From Sphingomicrobium astaxanthinifaciens (GTDB lineage Bacteria; Pseudomonadota; Alphaproteobacteria; Sphingomonadales; Sphingomonadaceae), in NCBI RefSeq assembly GCF_022865105.1, contig NZ_JAKNYM010000002.1:1397501-1461500 (forward strand): a stretch of 64,000 nt of DNA, in the 5' to 3' direction. Positions 1 through 9,086 of this stretch are shown piece after piece. A program made the position numbers and the translations under genes. Within the stretch, counting starts at the first letter, position 1. Every line of letters starts with the position of its first letter. The notes beneath the pieces are model-generated. The model ran no database searches. It had not been told where the DNA came from and worked only from the letters and a program-made list of their open reading frames with translations.

Positions 1-2
1 TC

Positions 3-497
3 CGCTGCGAGGACCCGGTCGTGTTCCTCGAGAACGAACTGCTCTACGGCCAGAATTTCGATGTGCCGCAGGTTGATGACTATGTCCTCCCCATCGGCAA
101 GGCCCGCATCGCCCGCGAGGGCAGCGACGTCACCATCGTCTCCTATTCGATCGGGGTCGGCGTGGCGCTCGACGCGGCCAACCGGCTCGCCGAGGGCGGG
201 ATCGACGCCGAGGTCATCGACCTGCGCACGCTGCGCCCGCTCGACAAGGGCACCGTGCTCGCCAGCCTCGCCAAGACCAACCGCCTCGTCTGCGTCGAGG
301 AGGGCTGGCCGACCTGTTCGATCGCTTCGGAAATCGCCGCCATCGCGATGGAAGAGGGCTTCGACGACCTCGACGCCCCGGTGCTGCGGGTGACCAACGC
401 CGACGTGCCGCTGCCCTATGCCGCCAACCTCGAGAAAATGGCGCTGATCAAGCCTGAGGAGGTGGTCGAGGCGGTCAAGAAGGTCAGCTATCGCTGA
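3..497 (+). CDS. pdhB: Pyruvate dehydrogenase E1 component subunit beta, C-terminal part (5' truncated)
   Basis: The reading frame is already open at the left edge (first full codon at position 3) and continues to a TGA at 495-497, so only the last 164 or so residues are present. The segment begins [16 protein letters not shown], the usual end of the E1-beta pyrimidine-binding domain, and is followed by a complete transketolase C-terminal domain with [11 protein letters not shown] and the EEGW block. E1-beta pairs with E1-alpha to decarboxylate pyruvate with thiamine diphosphate and acetylate the lipoyl domain of E2. In alphaproteobacteria pdhA normally lies just upstream, here outside the window. 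The family assignment is secure. Confidence 0.96.
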   Translation, partial: RCEDPVVFLENELLYGQNFDVPQVDDYVLPIGKARIAREGSDVTIVSYSIGVGVALDAANRLAEGGIDAEVIDLRTLRPLDKGTVLASLAKTNRLVCVEEGWPTCSIASEIAAIAMEEGFDDLDAPVLRVTNADVPLPYAANLEKMALIKPEEVVEAVKKVSYR

Positions 498-549
498 GGG
501 CGCGCTGACGCCCGACCGGGCGCTGGCGCTCACCCATTTTCCGGGCGCG

Positions 550-1140
550 GTGCGCCCCGCGGTCGAAGCCGTGCTGCGGCTCGACGCGACCCTCGCCGAG
601 GTCGTCGCCGTCACCACCGAGCCGATGATCGGGACGATCCGGCTGGCCTGGTGGCGCGAGGCGCTCGAGAAGCTCGACCGCGAAGCCGCCCCCGCCGAAC
701 CCCGGCTCGCCGCGCTGGCTGAGCACGTCCTGCCGCGCGGCGTGACGGGGGCGATGCTGGCGCGGATCGAGGATGGCTATGCCGCGCTGCTCGAACCGGC
801 GATCGACCTCGACCGCGTCGGCCGGGGCGGCGCCGCGCTGTTCGAGGCGGTGGCGCCCTTGCTCGGCCATGACGATCCCTATCTCGGCAAGGCCGGGGCG
901 CTCGCCATGCTGGGGCGGGTGAGGGGGCTGGTCCCCGACGACGTCGCCCCCGCCGCGCGGGCGCTGATGCGCGAACTCGGGGGCCATCGCTTCGCCCGCC
1001 CGTTGCGCCCCCTGACCCTCTTGGCGCGCCTCGCCGCGCGCGACTTCCTGCGCCGCACGCCCGAACCCGAGGCCACCCCCGGCCGCGCCTTCGCCATGCT
1101 CAGCCACCGTCTCTCGGGGATCGTGGCGGGGGCGAATTGA
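550..1140 (+). CDS. Squalene/phytoene synthase family protein (short, NDUFAF6-like)
   Basis: The protein carries the family signature EPMIGTIRLAWWREALEKL near its N-terminus, followed by a helical, Ala/Leu-rich body. It is only about 196 residues from the GTG at 550, shorter than true squalene or phytoene synthases, and the first Asp-rich catalytic motif is not evident, so enzymatic prenyl condensation is doubtful. Family-like residues TPDRALALTHFPGA lie upstream of the GTG in the same open frame. The only start-like codon in front of them is CTG at 505, preceded by GAGGG at 496-500 that overlaps the pdhB stop; the true protein is therefore probably about 15 residues longer. Next to pdhB and co-directional. 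Function unknown. Confidence 0.75.
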   Translation: MRPAVEAVLRLDATLAEVVAVTTEPMIGTIRLAWWREALEKLDREAAPAEPRLAALAEHVLPRGVTGAMLARIEDGYAALLEPAIDLDRVGRGGAALFEAVAPLLGHDDPYLGKAGALAMLGRVRGLVPDDVAPAARALMRELGGHRFARPLRPLTLLARLAARDFLRRTPEPEATPGRAFAMLSHRLSGIVAGAN

Positions 1141-1199
1141 CCGCGCCCCGCGCATCGCGCTAGAAGGCTGCCGCCGGATCGCCAGAGGAGGAAGCACAC

Positions 1200-1658
1200 A
1201 TGCTTCGCTGGATTTCGGCGCTCGCCGCCACGCTTGTTGCGGCCACCGGGGCGGTCTTGATCGCGCGCGGACAGCCGAGCGACGAGGCGCTGCTGCCCGC
1301 CGCGCCCGAGGCCCCTGCGGTGGTGCCGGGCGAGACGCCGCGCGACCTGCCAGTCATTCCCGAGATCGAGGAACCCCCCGCCGCCGACCCGCTGACCAAG
1401 GAGCAGAAGCGCTTCAACCGGGTCGACAAGGACGGGGACGAGATCATCACCCTGTCGGAGATGGTCCACCCGCGTCGCGGCCGCTTCGCCAACCTCGACC
1501 TCGACAAGGACGGCAAGCTCTCGTTCGAGGAATGGGCGATCACCACGATCGAGAAGTTCGAGGGCGCCGATGCCGACGGCGATGCGCGGCTTACCCGCGC
1601 CGAATTCGCGACCACCGCGCCCAAGCCGCGCAAGCCCAAGCCCGCCTGTCGCTGCTGA
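1200..1658 (+). CDS. Secreted EF-hand calcium-binding protein
   Basis: This 152-residue protein has an N-terminal hydrophobic signal segment (residues 4-22), a Pro/Ala/Glu-rich linker, then three canonical 12-residue EF-hand loops at 76-87 (DKDGDEIITLSE), 100-111 (DLDKDGKLSFEE) and 124-135 (DADGDARLTRAE), each with acidic residues at positions 1, 3, 5 and 12. The basic tail ends KPACRC. It is likely an exported Ca2+-binding or buffering protein; the partner is unknown. A GAGGAGG Shine-Dalgarno lies about 9 bases before the ATG. The TGA stop abuts the stop of the convergent trmFO: the two together read TGATCA at 1656-1661. Confidence 0.85.
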   Translation: MLRWISALAATLVAATGAVLIARGQPSDEALLPAAPEAPAVVPGETPRDLPVIPEIEEPPAADPLTKEQKRFNRVDKDGDEIITLSEMVHPRRGRFANLDLDKDGKLSFEEWAITTIEKFEGADADGDARLTRAEFATTAPKPRKPKPACRC

Positions 1659-3011
1659 TCATTCGGCGGCGACCGGCAGCGCGTCCTCGATCCCCTGCGC
1701 CGCGAGCCAGTCGGCAAAGGCGACGCGCGCGCGCGCGGTATATTTCTTGCGCCGCTCGGCCTTCTTCATCTTGCCCGCGATCGGCGGCATCAGCCCGAAG
1801 TTGATGTTCATCGGCTGGTAGGTGTCGGCCTGCGCCCCGCCGGTGATGTGCGACAAGAGCGCGCCGAAGGCGGTCTCGACGGGGGGCGCCTCGAACCGTT
1901 CGCCCTTGACCTCGGCGGCGGTGAACCGCGCCGCCATCATCCCCACCGCCGCGCTCTCGAGATAGCCCTCGCAGCCGGTAATCTGCCCGGCAAAGCGGAT
2001 ATGCGGGCGGGCCTTCAGCCGCAGCTGGTCGTCGAGCAGTTCGGGCGAGCGGATGAAGCTGTTGCGGTGGATCCCCCCCAACCGCGCGAACTCGGCCTTC
2101 TCGAGCCCCGGGATCATGCGAAAAATCTCGGTCTGCGCGCCATATTTGAGCTTGGTCTGGAAGCCGACGATGTTCCACAAGGTGCCCAGCGCATTGTCCT
2201 GCCTGAGCTGGACCACCGCATAGGGCCAGCGCCCGGTGCGCGGATCATCGAGCCCGACCGGCTTCATCGGGCCATGCCGCAGCGTGTCGATCCCGCGCTC
2301 GGCCATCACCTCGATCGGCATGCACCCCTCGAAATAGGGGGTATCCTTCTCCCACTCCTTGAACTGGGTCTTCTCGCCCTCGATCAGCGCCTGGACGAAG
2401 GCTTCATACTGGTCCTTGTCCATCGGGCAGTTGAGATAGTCCTTGCCATCGCCCTTGTCCCAGCGGCTCTGGAACCACGCCACCTCCATGTCGATGCTGT
2501 CGCGGTGGACGATCGGCGCGATCGCATCGAAGAAGGCGAGCGCGTCCTTGCCCGTCGCCTGCGCGATGCTGTCGGCCAGCGCCGAGCCGGTGAGGGGCCC
2601 CGTCGCGACGACGGTCGGGCCGCCCTCGGGCAGCGCATCGACGCGTTCGCGCACGACCTCGATATCGGGATGCCCCTCGACCGCCTCGGTCACCGCCTTG
2701 GCAAAGCCGTCGCGGTCGACCGCCAGCGCGCTGCCCGCGGGCACGCGATGCGCATCGGCCTTGGCCATGATCAGCGAGCCCAGCCGCCGCATTTCCTGGT
2801 GCAGGAGCCCGACCGCATTGCTCTGGGCATCATCCGAGCGGAAGCTGTTCGAACAGACCATCTCGGCAAGCCGGTCGCTTTCGTGCGCGGGCGTCATGTC
2901 GCCGCCGCCACGCATCTCGAACAGCCTCACCTTCACCCCCGCCTGCGCGAGCTGCCACGCGGCCTCCGAGCCCGCGAGCCCGCCACCGATGATCGTCACT
3001 GCCTGTGTCAT
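1659..3011 (-). CDS. trmFO: Methylenetetrahydrofolate-tRNA-(uracil-5-)-methyltransferase TrmFO
   Basis: A full-length 450-residue flavoprotein. The FAD-binding Rossmann motif [17 protein letters not shown] is at residues 7-23, the conserved VCSNSFRSD block carrying a family cysteine is at 52-60, and the C-terminal FAQ-type motif [16 protein letters not shown] is present. TrmFO makes the m5U54 ribothymidine of tRNA using methylenetetrahydrofolate as carbon donor and FADH2 as reductant, replacing the SAM-dependent TrmA of gamma-proteobacteria. The gene is monocistronic between convergent (EF-hand) and divergent (S41 protease) neighbours. Confidence 0.96.
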   Translation of the reverse strand: MTQAVTIIGGGLAGSEAAWQLAQAGVKVRLFEMRGGGDMTPAHESDRLAEMVCSNSFRSDDAQSNAVGLLHQEMRRLGSLIMAKADAHRVPAGSALAVDRDGFAKAVTEAVEGHPDIEVVRERVDALPEGGPTVVATGPLTGSALADSIAQATGKDALAFFDAIAPIVHRDSIDMEVAWFQSRWDKGDGKDYLNCPMDKDQYEAFVQALIEGEKTQFKEWEKDTPYFEGCMPIEVMAERGIDTLRHGPMKPVGLDDPRTGRWPYAVVQLRQDNALGTLWNIVGFQTKLKYGAQTEIFRMIPGLEKAEFARLGGIHRNSFIRSPELLDDQLRLKARPHIRFAGQITGCEGYLESAAVGMMAARFTAAEVKGERFEAPPVETAFGALLSHITGGAQADTYQPMNINFGLMPPIAGKMKKAERRKKYTARARVAFADWLAAQGIEDALPVAAE

Positions 3012-3115
3012 GCCGCGCGCCTTAGCGCCGGAGGGATGCCCGCGTCGAGAGAAAGCTTGCCGCCGCAGGCCTGGACGATATGGAGGCGGGACCTTTTCTC
3101 CAGCAGGGTGCCAAG

Positions 3116-4642
3116 ATGCGTATCATCCCGTTTGCCGCCGCACTGCTCGCCGCCACCGCAAGCCCGCCGCTCGCCGCCGCGACGACGAGCGCGACGACGT
3201 CCGCGACGACGATCGCGACACCCGCCACGACGCCCTGCACGCCCGCGACCTGCTATGCAGCAGGCGCGCTGCGCAAGGACCTGCTGCGCCTCCACCGCAA
3301 GCTGCCCAAGCTGGTGCACAACCTCTACGCTCATGTCGACGCGGACGCGATGGACGCGGCCTATCGCGAGGCGCTCGCGAGCATGGTCACCGACCTGCCC
3401 AAGCCGCAGGCGCACCTCCTGTTCCAGCGCTACCTCACCACCGCGCGGATCGGGCACCTCGAGACCGATGCGGTGGTCGCCGACGTCATCGCCCATTTTC
3501 GTAGCGGCGGTCGGCTCGTGCCCTTCAACGTTCGCGTGGTCCGCAACGGCCTCGAGACCTCGCGCTTCGCGGTCGGCGACGACCGGCTCCCCGATGGCTC
3601 GATCATCACCTCGATCAATGGCGAACCCTCGCATGACGTGATCGAGCGCGTGGACCGGATCATCGCGGCCGACAGCTGGGCGATGGTAGAGGCCATCGCC
3701 GAGCAGGGCTTCCCCATCTATTATTACCTGCTCGAAGGCGAGGTCGACAGCGTCGATCTCGACGTCATCCTACCCGATGGCAGCGCCACCAGCTTCACCC
3801 TCGACGCCGGCGCGACGCTGCGCCGGATGGAGCAACATGCGCCCGGCGAGGCCGCGGCGCGCGAGGAAGGCGAGGCCGATTTCTCGACCCGCGAGATCGC
3901 CTTTCCCGGGGACGGCATCGCCTATCTTCGCCCCGGCCCCTTCCACAACCTCGAGGGCGAGGCCAAGGCCGAGGGGGTGCAATATGACCCCGCCGCCTTC
4001 GAGGCCTTCCTGACCGACGCCTTCGACCGCATCGCCGCCGCGGACGCGAGCGACCTCCTCATCGACCTTCGCGACAATCCGGGGGGCGACAACAGCTTCT
4101 CCGACCTGCTCGTCGCGCGCGTCGCCGACAAGCCGTTCAGCTGGGCCTCGCGCTTCGAAGTCCGCGCCAGCGCAGCGGGCAAGGAGCGCGTCGCCGACAC
4201 GACCCCCGAGCCCGGCACGCTCGAGGCGCAGATGAAGGCGCTCGAGGATCAGACCGCCAACGGCGCCATCTACACGGTTCGCCTGCCGAAGGTCGCCCCG
4301 CGCCCGGACAATCGCTTCGATGGCCGGGTCTGGTCGCTGGTCGACCGCCACAGCTATTCGAACGCGGTGGTCGTCGCGGCGACGCTCAAGGATCACGGTT
4401 TCGCCACCATCCTTGGCGAGGACACGCGCGATGTCGCCACCACCTACGGCTCGGCCGAGCAGTGGACGCTGCCCGAGACCGGGATCGTGGTGACCTATCC
4501 CAAGAGCTATATCGTGCGCCCCGGCGGCACCGCGTTCGAAGATCATGTCGAACCCGACGTCACGCTCGACGAGGCGGCGAACGCTCGGAGCGAACGCGCG
4601 ATGCTCGACGCGGCGCTCGCGCATATCCGCGCGCAGCGATAG
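3116..4642 (+). CDS. S41 family (tail-specific type) secreted serine protease
   Basis: The ATG at 3116 gives a clean signal peptide, [20 protein letters not shown], followed by an Ala/Thr-rich spacer; an upstream in-frame start at 3080 would bury it. The body is about 508 residues. The S41 core is recognisable from [19 protein letters not shown] (the beta-strand and glycine turn before the active site) and from [20 protein letters not shown], which contains the expected catalytic serine. [14 protein letters not shown] is the following substrate-pocket region. It is probably a periplasmic or exported peptidase of unknown substrate. There is no obvious PDZ motif, although residues 140-200 ([18 protein letters not shown]) look PDZ-like. 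Confidence 0.85.
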   Translation: MRIIPFAAALLAATASPPLAAATTSATTSATTIATPATTPCTPATCYAAGALRKDLLRLHRKLPKLVHNLYAHVDADAMDAAYREALASMVTDLPKPQAHLLFQRYLTTARIGHLETDAVVADVIAHFRSGGRLVPFNVRVVRNGLETSRFAVGDDRLPDGSIITSINGEPSHDVIERVDRIIAADSWAMVEAIAEQGFPIYYYLLEGEVDSVDLDVILPDGSATSFTLDAGATLRRMEQHAPGEAAAREEGEADFSTREIAFPGDGIAYLRPGPFHNLEGEAKAEGVQYDPAAFEAFLTDAFDRIAAADASDLLIDLRDNPGGDNSFSDLLVARVADKPFSWASRFEVRASAAGKERVADTTPEPGTLEAQMKALEDQTANGAIYTVRLPKVAPRPDNRFDGRVWSLVDRHSYSNAVVVAATLKDHGFATILGEDTRDVATTYGSAEQWTLPETGIVVTYPKSYIVRPGGTAFEDHVEPDVTLDEAANARSERAMLDAALAHIRAQR

Positions 4643-4651
4643 CGAAGAAAA

Positions 4652-4681
4652 GGCCCGCGCCCTCCAACGAGGACGCGGGCC
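4652..4681 (-). terminator. Intrinsic terminator of the host-attachment-like gene
   Basis: GGCCCGCG at 4652-4659 pairs perfectly with CGCGGGCC at 4674-4681 around a 14-base loop. Read on the minus strand the stem is followed by TTTTCTTC, a U-rich tail, so it terminates the leftward gene that ends at 4706. It also sits just after the end of the rightward protease gene. Confidence 0.75.
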
Positions 4682-4705
4682 CGGTCATTCGGGTCTGGCG
4701 CGAGG

Positions 4706-5179
4706 TCAGGTCAGCACTTCGGGCGGCCCCTCGACCTTGGTCTGCTCGGCGATCAGCTTCTCGATCTCGGCCAGCGGCTGGTTGGTCATTTCCTTGTCGA
4801 TCTCGAGCCGCAACCGCGCCTGGGTCTCCTTGTGCAGCTTCTTGCGCAACTCGCCCAACGTCTTTGGCGGGGCGATGATGACGAGGTCGTCGAAATCGTT
4901 GTCGAGCGCGCGCGCGTTGATCCGGTCGGCCGCCTCGTGCGCCCAGCGATCCTCCTCGAGCTGGTGGAAGTCGGTTTCCTCGTAGGACGAGCGGCCGGGC
5001 GATCCGGACATGAAGACGCTGCCCGGCTCGTCGGTCGACAGTTCGCGATCAGGCAGGTCGTCGCGCGCCGCCTTTTTTTCCACCTCGAGGTTCATATGCT
5101 CGCGGTCACCCGCATTGCGCAGGAACAGCATCTTGCGTCCGTCGGTCACGAGGACGAGCGTGTCGTTGGCGATACCCAT
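4706..5179 (-). CDS. Host attachment family protein (Host_attach, PF10116-like)
   Basis: A 157-residue cytosolic protein beginning MGIANDTLVLVTDGRKMLFLRN, with the family features LVTDGRKM at the start and DLVIIAPPKTLGELRK near residue 105, followed by a C-terminal EIDKEMTNQPLAEIEKLI helix. The family is named after an Agrobacterium protein linked to attachment to plant cells. It is structurally related to the archaeo-eukaryotic release-factor 1 fold, and its biochemical role is not established. It lies downstream of gyrA on the same strand with a 56-base gap. Its Shine-Dalgarno sits in the arm of an inverted repeat (see 5180-5224). Confidence 0.8.
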   Translation of the reverse strand: MGIANDTLVLVTDGRKMLFLRNAGDREHMNLEVEKKAARDDLPDRELSTDEPGSVFMSGSPGRSSYEETDFHQLEEDRWAHEAADRINARALDNDFDDLVIIAPPKTLGELRKKLHKETQARLRLEIDKEMTNQPLAEIEKLIAEQTKVEGPPEVLT

Positions 5180-5224
5180 GGGGCCTCCTTGTTCAATCGG
5201 TTACCCGACCAACGAAGAGGCCCC
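5180..5224 (-). promoter_or_regulatory. Inverted repeat that could hide the ribosome binding site of the host-attachment gene
   Basis: GGGGCCTC at 5180-5187 and GAGGCCCC at 5217-5224 are perfect inverted repeats. On the minus-strand transcript the downstream arm contains the GGAGG Shine-Dalgarno and runs directly into the ATG at 5179. Folding would sequester the start signal; alternatively the stem is the end of the gyrA transcript. Stem 8 bp, loop 29 bases. Confidence 0.45.
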
Positions 5225-5235
5225 TTGGCCCGTTC

Positions 5236-8025
5236 CTACGCTTCGCCGCCTTCCGGGCCCGCTGCACCGTCCTCGTCGGTCGACGCACCGGGGGTCGGGG
5301 CGATCGTCTTGTCGTCGCCCTGCAGGTCGCCCGCGGCGGCTTCCTCGGCATCGTTCTCGGGCTCTTCCTCCTCGTCGATCCGCGCGACCGAGACCACCTT
5401 CTCGTTCTTGGCGACCTTGAAGATGGTGACCCCCTGCGTGTTGCGCCCGGCGATGCGGATGTCGGCCACGGTGGTGCGGATCATCTTGCCCTGGTCGGTG
5501 ACCAGCATGAGCTGCTCGCCCGGCTCGACCGGGAAGCTGGCGACCACCCCGCCGTTGCGCTCGGAGGTGACGATGTTGGCGACCCCCTGGCCGCCGCGCC
5601 CGGTGACCCGATATTCGAAGGTCGAGGTGCGCTTGCCATAGCCGTTCTCGGTAACGGTGAGGAGGAACTGCTCCTTCTCGGCGAGCCGCGCATAGCGTTC
5701 GGGGCTGAGCCCCTCGGCGCTGTCGTTGTCGCGCCAGACGGGGGACTTGAGATAGGCCTCGCGCTCCTCGCGGGTCGACCCGGTCGAGGCGAGGATCGAC
5801 ATCGAGATGACCTTGTCGTCATCGAGCAGCTTGATCCCCCGCACCCCGGTCGAGGCGCGGCTGGCGAATTCGCGCACCTTGGTCGCCTCGAAGCGGATCG
5901 CCTTGCCGTTGGCGGTGGCGAGCAGCACGTCGTCGTCTTCGGTGAGCAGGTCGACCCCGACGAGGCGATCGACCGGCTGGCCGTCCTCGCCCTCCTCGAA
6001 CTTCATCGCGATCTTGCCGTTCGAGGGCACGTTGGTGAAGGCGTCCATCGAGTTGCGGCGCACGGTGCCGCCCTCGGTGGCGAACATGATGTGGAGGTCC
6101 TTCCACTCCTCCTCGTCGCGCGGCAGCGGCAGGACGGTGGTGATCATCTCGTCGTTGGCGAGCGGCAGGAGGTTGATCATCGGCCGCCCCTTGGCGGTCG
6201 GCCCGCCCTCGGGCAGCTTCCACACCTTCATGCGATAGACGCGCCCGAGGTTGGAGAAGAACAGCACCGGGTTGTGGGTGGTGGTGACGAACAGGTTGGT
6301 GACGACGTCCTCGTCCTTGGTGCTCATCCCCGAGCGCCCCTTGCCGCCGCGCTTCTGTTCGCGGAACAGCGCCAGCGGGGTGCGCTTAATATAGCCGGTG
6401 TGGGTCACGGTCACGACCATGTCCTCGACCTCGATGAGGTCCTCGTCCTCGATGCCGTCGGCGGCGGGGGCCAGCTCAGTCCGGCGCGGGGTGGCATATT
6501 CGGCCTCGACCTCGTCGAACTCCTCGCGCATCACCTCGTAGAGGCGCGCGCGGTTGGAGAGGATCTCGAGCAGTTCCTCGATCGTGACCGACAGCTGCTT
6601 GAGCTCGTCGCCGATCTCGTCGCGCCCAAGCTGGGTCAGGCGGTGGAGCCGCAGCTCGAGGATCGCCTTCACCTGCGCTTCCGACAGACGGTAGGCATCG
6701 CCGACATGCTCGGACGCCTTGCCCTCGACCAGCTCGATATAGGGGAGGATCTCGCCGATCCCCCATTCCTTCGACAGGAGCTTCTCGCGCGCCTCGGCCG
6801 GGGTGCCCGAACCGCGGATGATGGCGACCACCTCGTCGAGGTTGGTCACCGCCACGACGAGCCCGAGCAACAGGTGGGCGCGTTCGCGGGCCTTGGCGAG
6901 CTCGAACTTGGAGCGGTTGCTGATGACCTCCTCGCGGAACTTGACGAAGGCCTCGATCATGTCGCGCAGGTCGAGCGTCTCGGGCTTGCCGCCGCGGATC
7001 GCCAGCATGTTGGCGGCAAAACTCGACTGCGCCGGGGTGTGGCGCCACAGCTGGTTGAGGACGACATCGGGGGTGGCGTCGCGCTTGCACTCGATGACGA
7101 TGCGCACGCCCTCGCGGTTGGATTCGTCGCGGATGTCGGCGACGCCCTCGATGCGCTTGTCCTTGGCGGCCTCGGCGATCTTCTCGACCAGCCCCGCCTT
7201 GCCGACCTGGAAGGGGATCTCGGTCAGCACGATCTGGCGCTTGTCGCCGCGCCCTTCCTCGATCTCATATTTCGAGCGCAGCACCATCGAGCCGCGGCCG
7301 GTGGTGTAGGCGGCGCGGATCCCGCTCGCCCCGAGCAGCTGCGCGCCGGTCGGGAAATCGGGGCCCTTCACATGCTCCATCAGCCCTTCGACGCTGATCG
7401 CGGGATCCTCGATATAGGCCTTGCAGGCCTGGATCACCTCGCCGAGGTTGTGCGGTGGGATGTTGGTCGCCATGCCCACCGCGATGCCCCCGGCACCGTT
7501 GACGAGCAGGTTGGGGAAGCGCGCCGGCAGCACCTGCGGCTCGCTCTCGGAACCATCATAGTTGGGCTGGAAGGCGACCGTGTCCTTGTCGATGTCGCCG
7601 AGCAGGAAGTTGGCCACCTTGGCGAGCCGCGCCTCGGTATAGCGCATCGCGGCGGGCGGATCGGGGTCCATCGAGCCGAAGTTGCCCTGGCCGTCGACCA
7701 GTGGGACGCGCAGGCTCCAGTCCTGCGTCATGCGCGCGAGCGCGTCGTAGATCGCGCTGTCGCCGTGCGGGTGATACTTACCCATCACGTCACCGACGAT
7801 GCGGCTCGACTTGCGATAGGGACGGCCCGCGACATAACCCGCCTCCTGGCAGGCGTAGAGGATGCGGCGATGCACCGGCTTCAACCCGTCGCGTACGTCG
7901 GGCAGCGCGCGGCTGACGATCACGCTCATCGCATAGTCGAGATAGCTCGACTTCATCTCGTCGACGATCGAGATGGGGGCGATGTCGCGATTGGGTTCGA
8001 GGGTGTCGGCGGGCGTGTCGACCAC
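5236..8025 (-). CDS. gyrA: DNA gyrase subunit A
   Basis: A 929-residue GyrA. The N-terminal breakage-reunion domain has the active-site tyrosine in [10 protein letters not shown] (Tyr129). The quinolone-resistance region reads [15 protein letters not shown] with Ser90 and Asp94, the susceptible-type residues at the E. coli 83 and 87 positions. A GyrA box, [12 protein letters not shown], lies near residue 556, followed by the six-bladed C-terminal DNA-wrapping domain and a long acidic tail rich in Asp, Glu and Ala. With GyrB it introduces negative supercoils. The GyrA box (QKRGGKG rather than QRRGGKG) and the tail separate it from ParC. The start [20 protein letters not shown] matches alphaproteobacterial GyrA. 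Confidence 0.97.
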   Translation of the reverse strand: MVDTPADTLEPNRDIAPISIVDEMKSSYLDYAMSVIVSRALPDVRDGLKPVHRRILYACQEAGYVAGRPYRKSSRIVGDVMGKYHPHGDSAIYDALARMTQDWSLRVPLVDGQGNFGSMDPDPPAAMRYTEARLAKVANFLLGDIDKDTVAFQPNYDGSESEPQVLPARFPNLLVNGAGGIAVGMATNIPPHNLGEVIQACKAYIEDPAISVEGLMEHVKGPDFPTGAQLLGASGIRAAYTTGRGSMVLRSKYEIEEGRGDKRQIVLTEIPFQVGKAGLVEKIAEAAKDKRIEGVADIRDESNREGVRIVIECKRDATPDVVLNQLWRHTPAQSSFAANMLAIRGGKPETLDLRDMIEAFVKFREEVISNRSKFELAKARERAHLLLGLVVAVTNLDEVVAIIRGSGTPAEAREKLLSKEWGIGEILPYIELVEGKASEHVGDAYRLSEAQVKAILELRLHRLTQLGRDEIGDELKQLSVTIEELLEILSNRARLYEVMREEFDEVEAEYATPRRTELAPAADGIEDEDLIEVEDMVVTVTHTGYIKRTPLALFREQKRGGKGRSGMSTKDEDVVTNLFVTTTHNPVLFFSNLGRVYRMKVWKLPEGGPTAKGRPMINLLPLANDEMITTVLPLPRDEEEWKDLHIMFATEGGTVRRNSMDAFTNVPSNGKIAMKFEEGEDGQPVDRLVGVDLLTEDDDVLLATANGKAIRFEATKVREFASRASTGVRGIKLLDDDKVISMSILASTGSTREEREAYLKSPVWRDNDSAEGLSPERYARLAEKEQFLLTVTENGYGKRTSTFEYRVTGRGGQGVANIVTSERNGGVVASFPVEPGEQLMLVTDQGKMIRTTVADIRIAGRNTQGVTIFKVAKNEKVVSVARIDEEEEPENDAEEAAAGDLQGDDKTIAPTPGASTDEDGAAGPEGGEA

Positions 8026-8136
8026 GGGCAGTTCCTGTCAGCTTGTCGTTACGGACGTTCGAAGCGCGAGGACCGGCTTCGATTCATCGCAAAAGCTAGC
8101 AGGAGGCCCCAGGAGGACCAAGAACAATCGTGCCGC

Positions 8137-8152
8137 TTGACGTTAACGTAAA
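8137..8152. promoter_or_regulatory. Palindromic operator-like site containing ACGTTAACGT
   Basis: TTGACGTTAACGTAAA lies in the 132-base gap between yaaA and gyrA. Its core ACGTTAACGT is a perfect 10-bp palindrome and the flanks TTg/aAA are nearly symmetric. This form resembles operators described for MerR-type LiuR regulators of branched-chain and fatty acid breakdown (consensus near TTTACGTwwACGTAAA), from general knowledge. What it controls here is unclear; it is about 110 bases upstream of gyrA. Confidence 0.4.
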
Positions 8153-8157
8153 GAGGC

Positions 8158-8922
8158 TCAGCCCTCGCGCACGAACAGCGGGGCGTTCTCGGACGATCCG
8201 TCGGCGTCATAGGCCCAGCCATCGCGGTTGAAGTTCGCGAGCGCGTCGACGCTATCGACCCGCTCGTCGCAGACCCAGCGCGCCATGCTCCCGCGCGCGA
8301 CCTTGGCGGCGAAGCTCTGGAATTGCAGCCCCTTGGCGGTGCGCACGCGAAAATCGGGTTCGACGATCGTCACGCGCTTGGGCAATTTCCCCCGCACCAC
8401 GTAATAATATTCGTTCGAGGCGAGGTTGAGCAGCACCATCGAGCCCTCCTCGCGCAGCTGCCGCCGCAATTCCTTGGCGACCGTGTCGCCCCAATGGTCG
8501 GTCAGCTTGCCGTCCTCGCCCTCGGCCGGGTTCCACCCGGTGCCCATCTCGAGCCGATAGGGGCGCATCCGGTCGAGCGGGCGCAGCATGCCGTAGAGCC
8601 CCGAGAGGATGCGGACATGGTCCTGCGCGAAGGCGATCGTGTCGGCGTCGGCGCTCTTGACGTCGAAACCGCGGTAGACGTCGCCTGCAAAAGTGCGGAT
8701 CGCGGGGCGCGTCGGGGTCTCGAAAAAGGCGTCGTAGCGCTCGGCATTGAGCGCGGCGAGCTTGTCGGAGATGCCCATTATGCGCTTGAGGTCGCCCGCC
8801 GACAAACGGTCGGCGGCGCGCGCGATCTGCGCCGCCTGCCGTTCGAAGCGGGGAATGGTCGGCTCTTCGGGGTAGGGGCTCGTCTCGTCGAGCGACTTGG
8901 CGGGCGAAAGCAGGATCAGCAT
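8158..8922 (-). CDS. yaaA: Peroxide stress protein YaaA (DUF328 family)
   Basis: Starting at 8922 the protein begins MLILLSPAKSLDETSPYP, matching the conserved YaaA N-terminus; a further upstream ATG at 8958 would add 12 uncharacteristic residues. Length 254, as usual for the family. Conserved blocks include RILSGLYGMLRPLD, YRLEMGT and NLASNEYYYVV. In E. coli YaaA limits free intracellular iron under H2O2 stress and belongs to a DNA-binding HhH-containing fold. It precedes gyrA on the same strand but the 132-base gap suggests separate promoters. Confidence 0.93.
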   Translation of the reverse strand: MLILLSPAKSLDETSPYPEEPTIPRFERQAAQIARAADRLSAGDLKRIMGISDKLAALNAERYDAFFETPTRPAIRTFAGDVYRGFDVKSADADTIAFAQDHVRILSGLYGMLRPLDRMRPYRLEMGTGWNPAEGEDGKLTDHWGDTVAKELRRQLREEGSMVLLNLASNEYYYVVRGKLPKRVTIVEPDFRVRTAKGLQFQSFAAKVARGSMARWVCDERVDSVDALANFNRDGWAYDADGSSENAPLFVREG

Positions 8923-9086
8923 GGCTCCGGGGCTAGCCGATCGGGCGTCCAGCGTCAAAGCGCCCCCGCGGCGTGCTGAGCGGTGGATAACCGCGCCTTC
9001 AACGCGCGTTCAGCCAGCCGACGCTATCTCTTCCCACCGACCCGGCACTGGGCTAACGGTGCCGCCGCAAATCTTAGGAGAGTTTC

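Noticed and set aside
1848-3641. 597-codon open frame on the plus strand opposite trmFO and running into the S41 gene
   Set aside because: It is antisense to a full trmFO with all motifs; its product is rich in His, Arg and Asp without any domain, the usual shadow of GC-rich coding DNA.
6091-8151. 686-codon plus-strand frame opposite gyrA
   Set aside because: Antisense shadow of a complete gyrA; low-complexity Arg/Gly/Asp/Leu composition and no recognisable fold.
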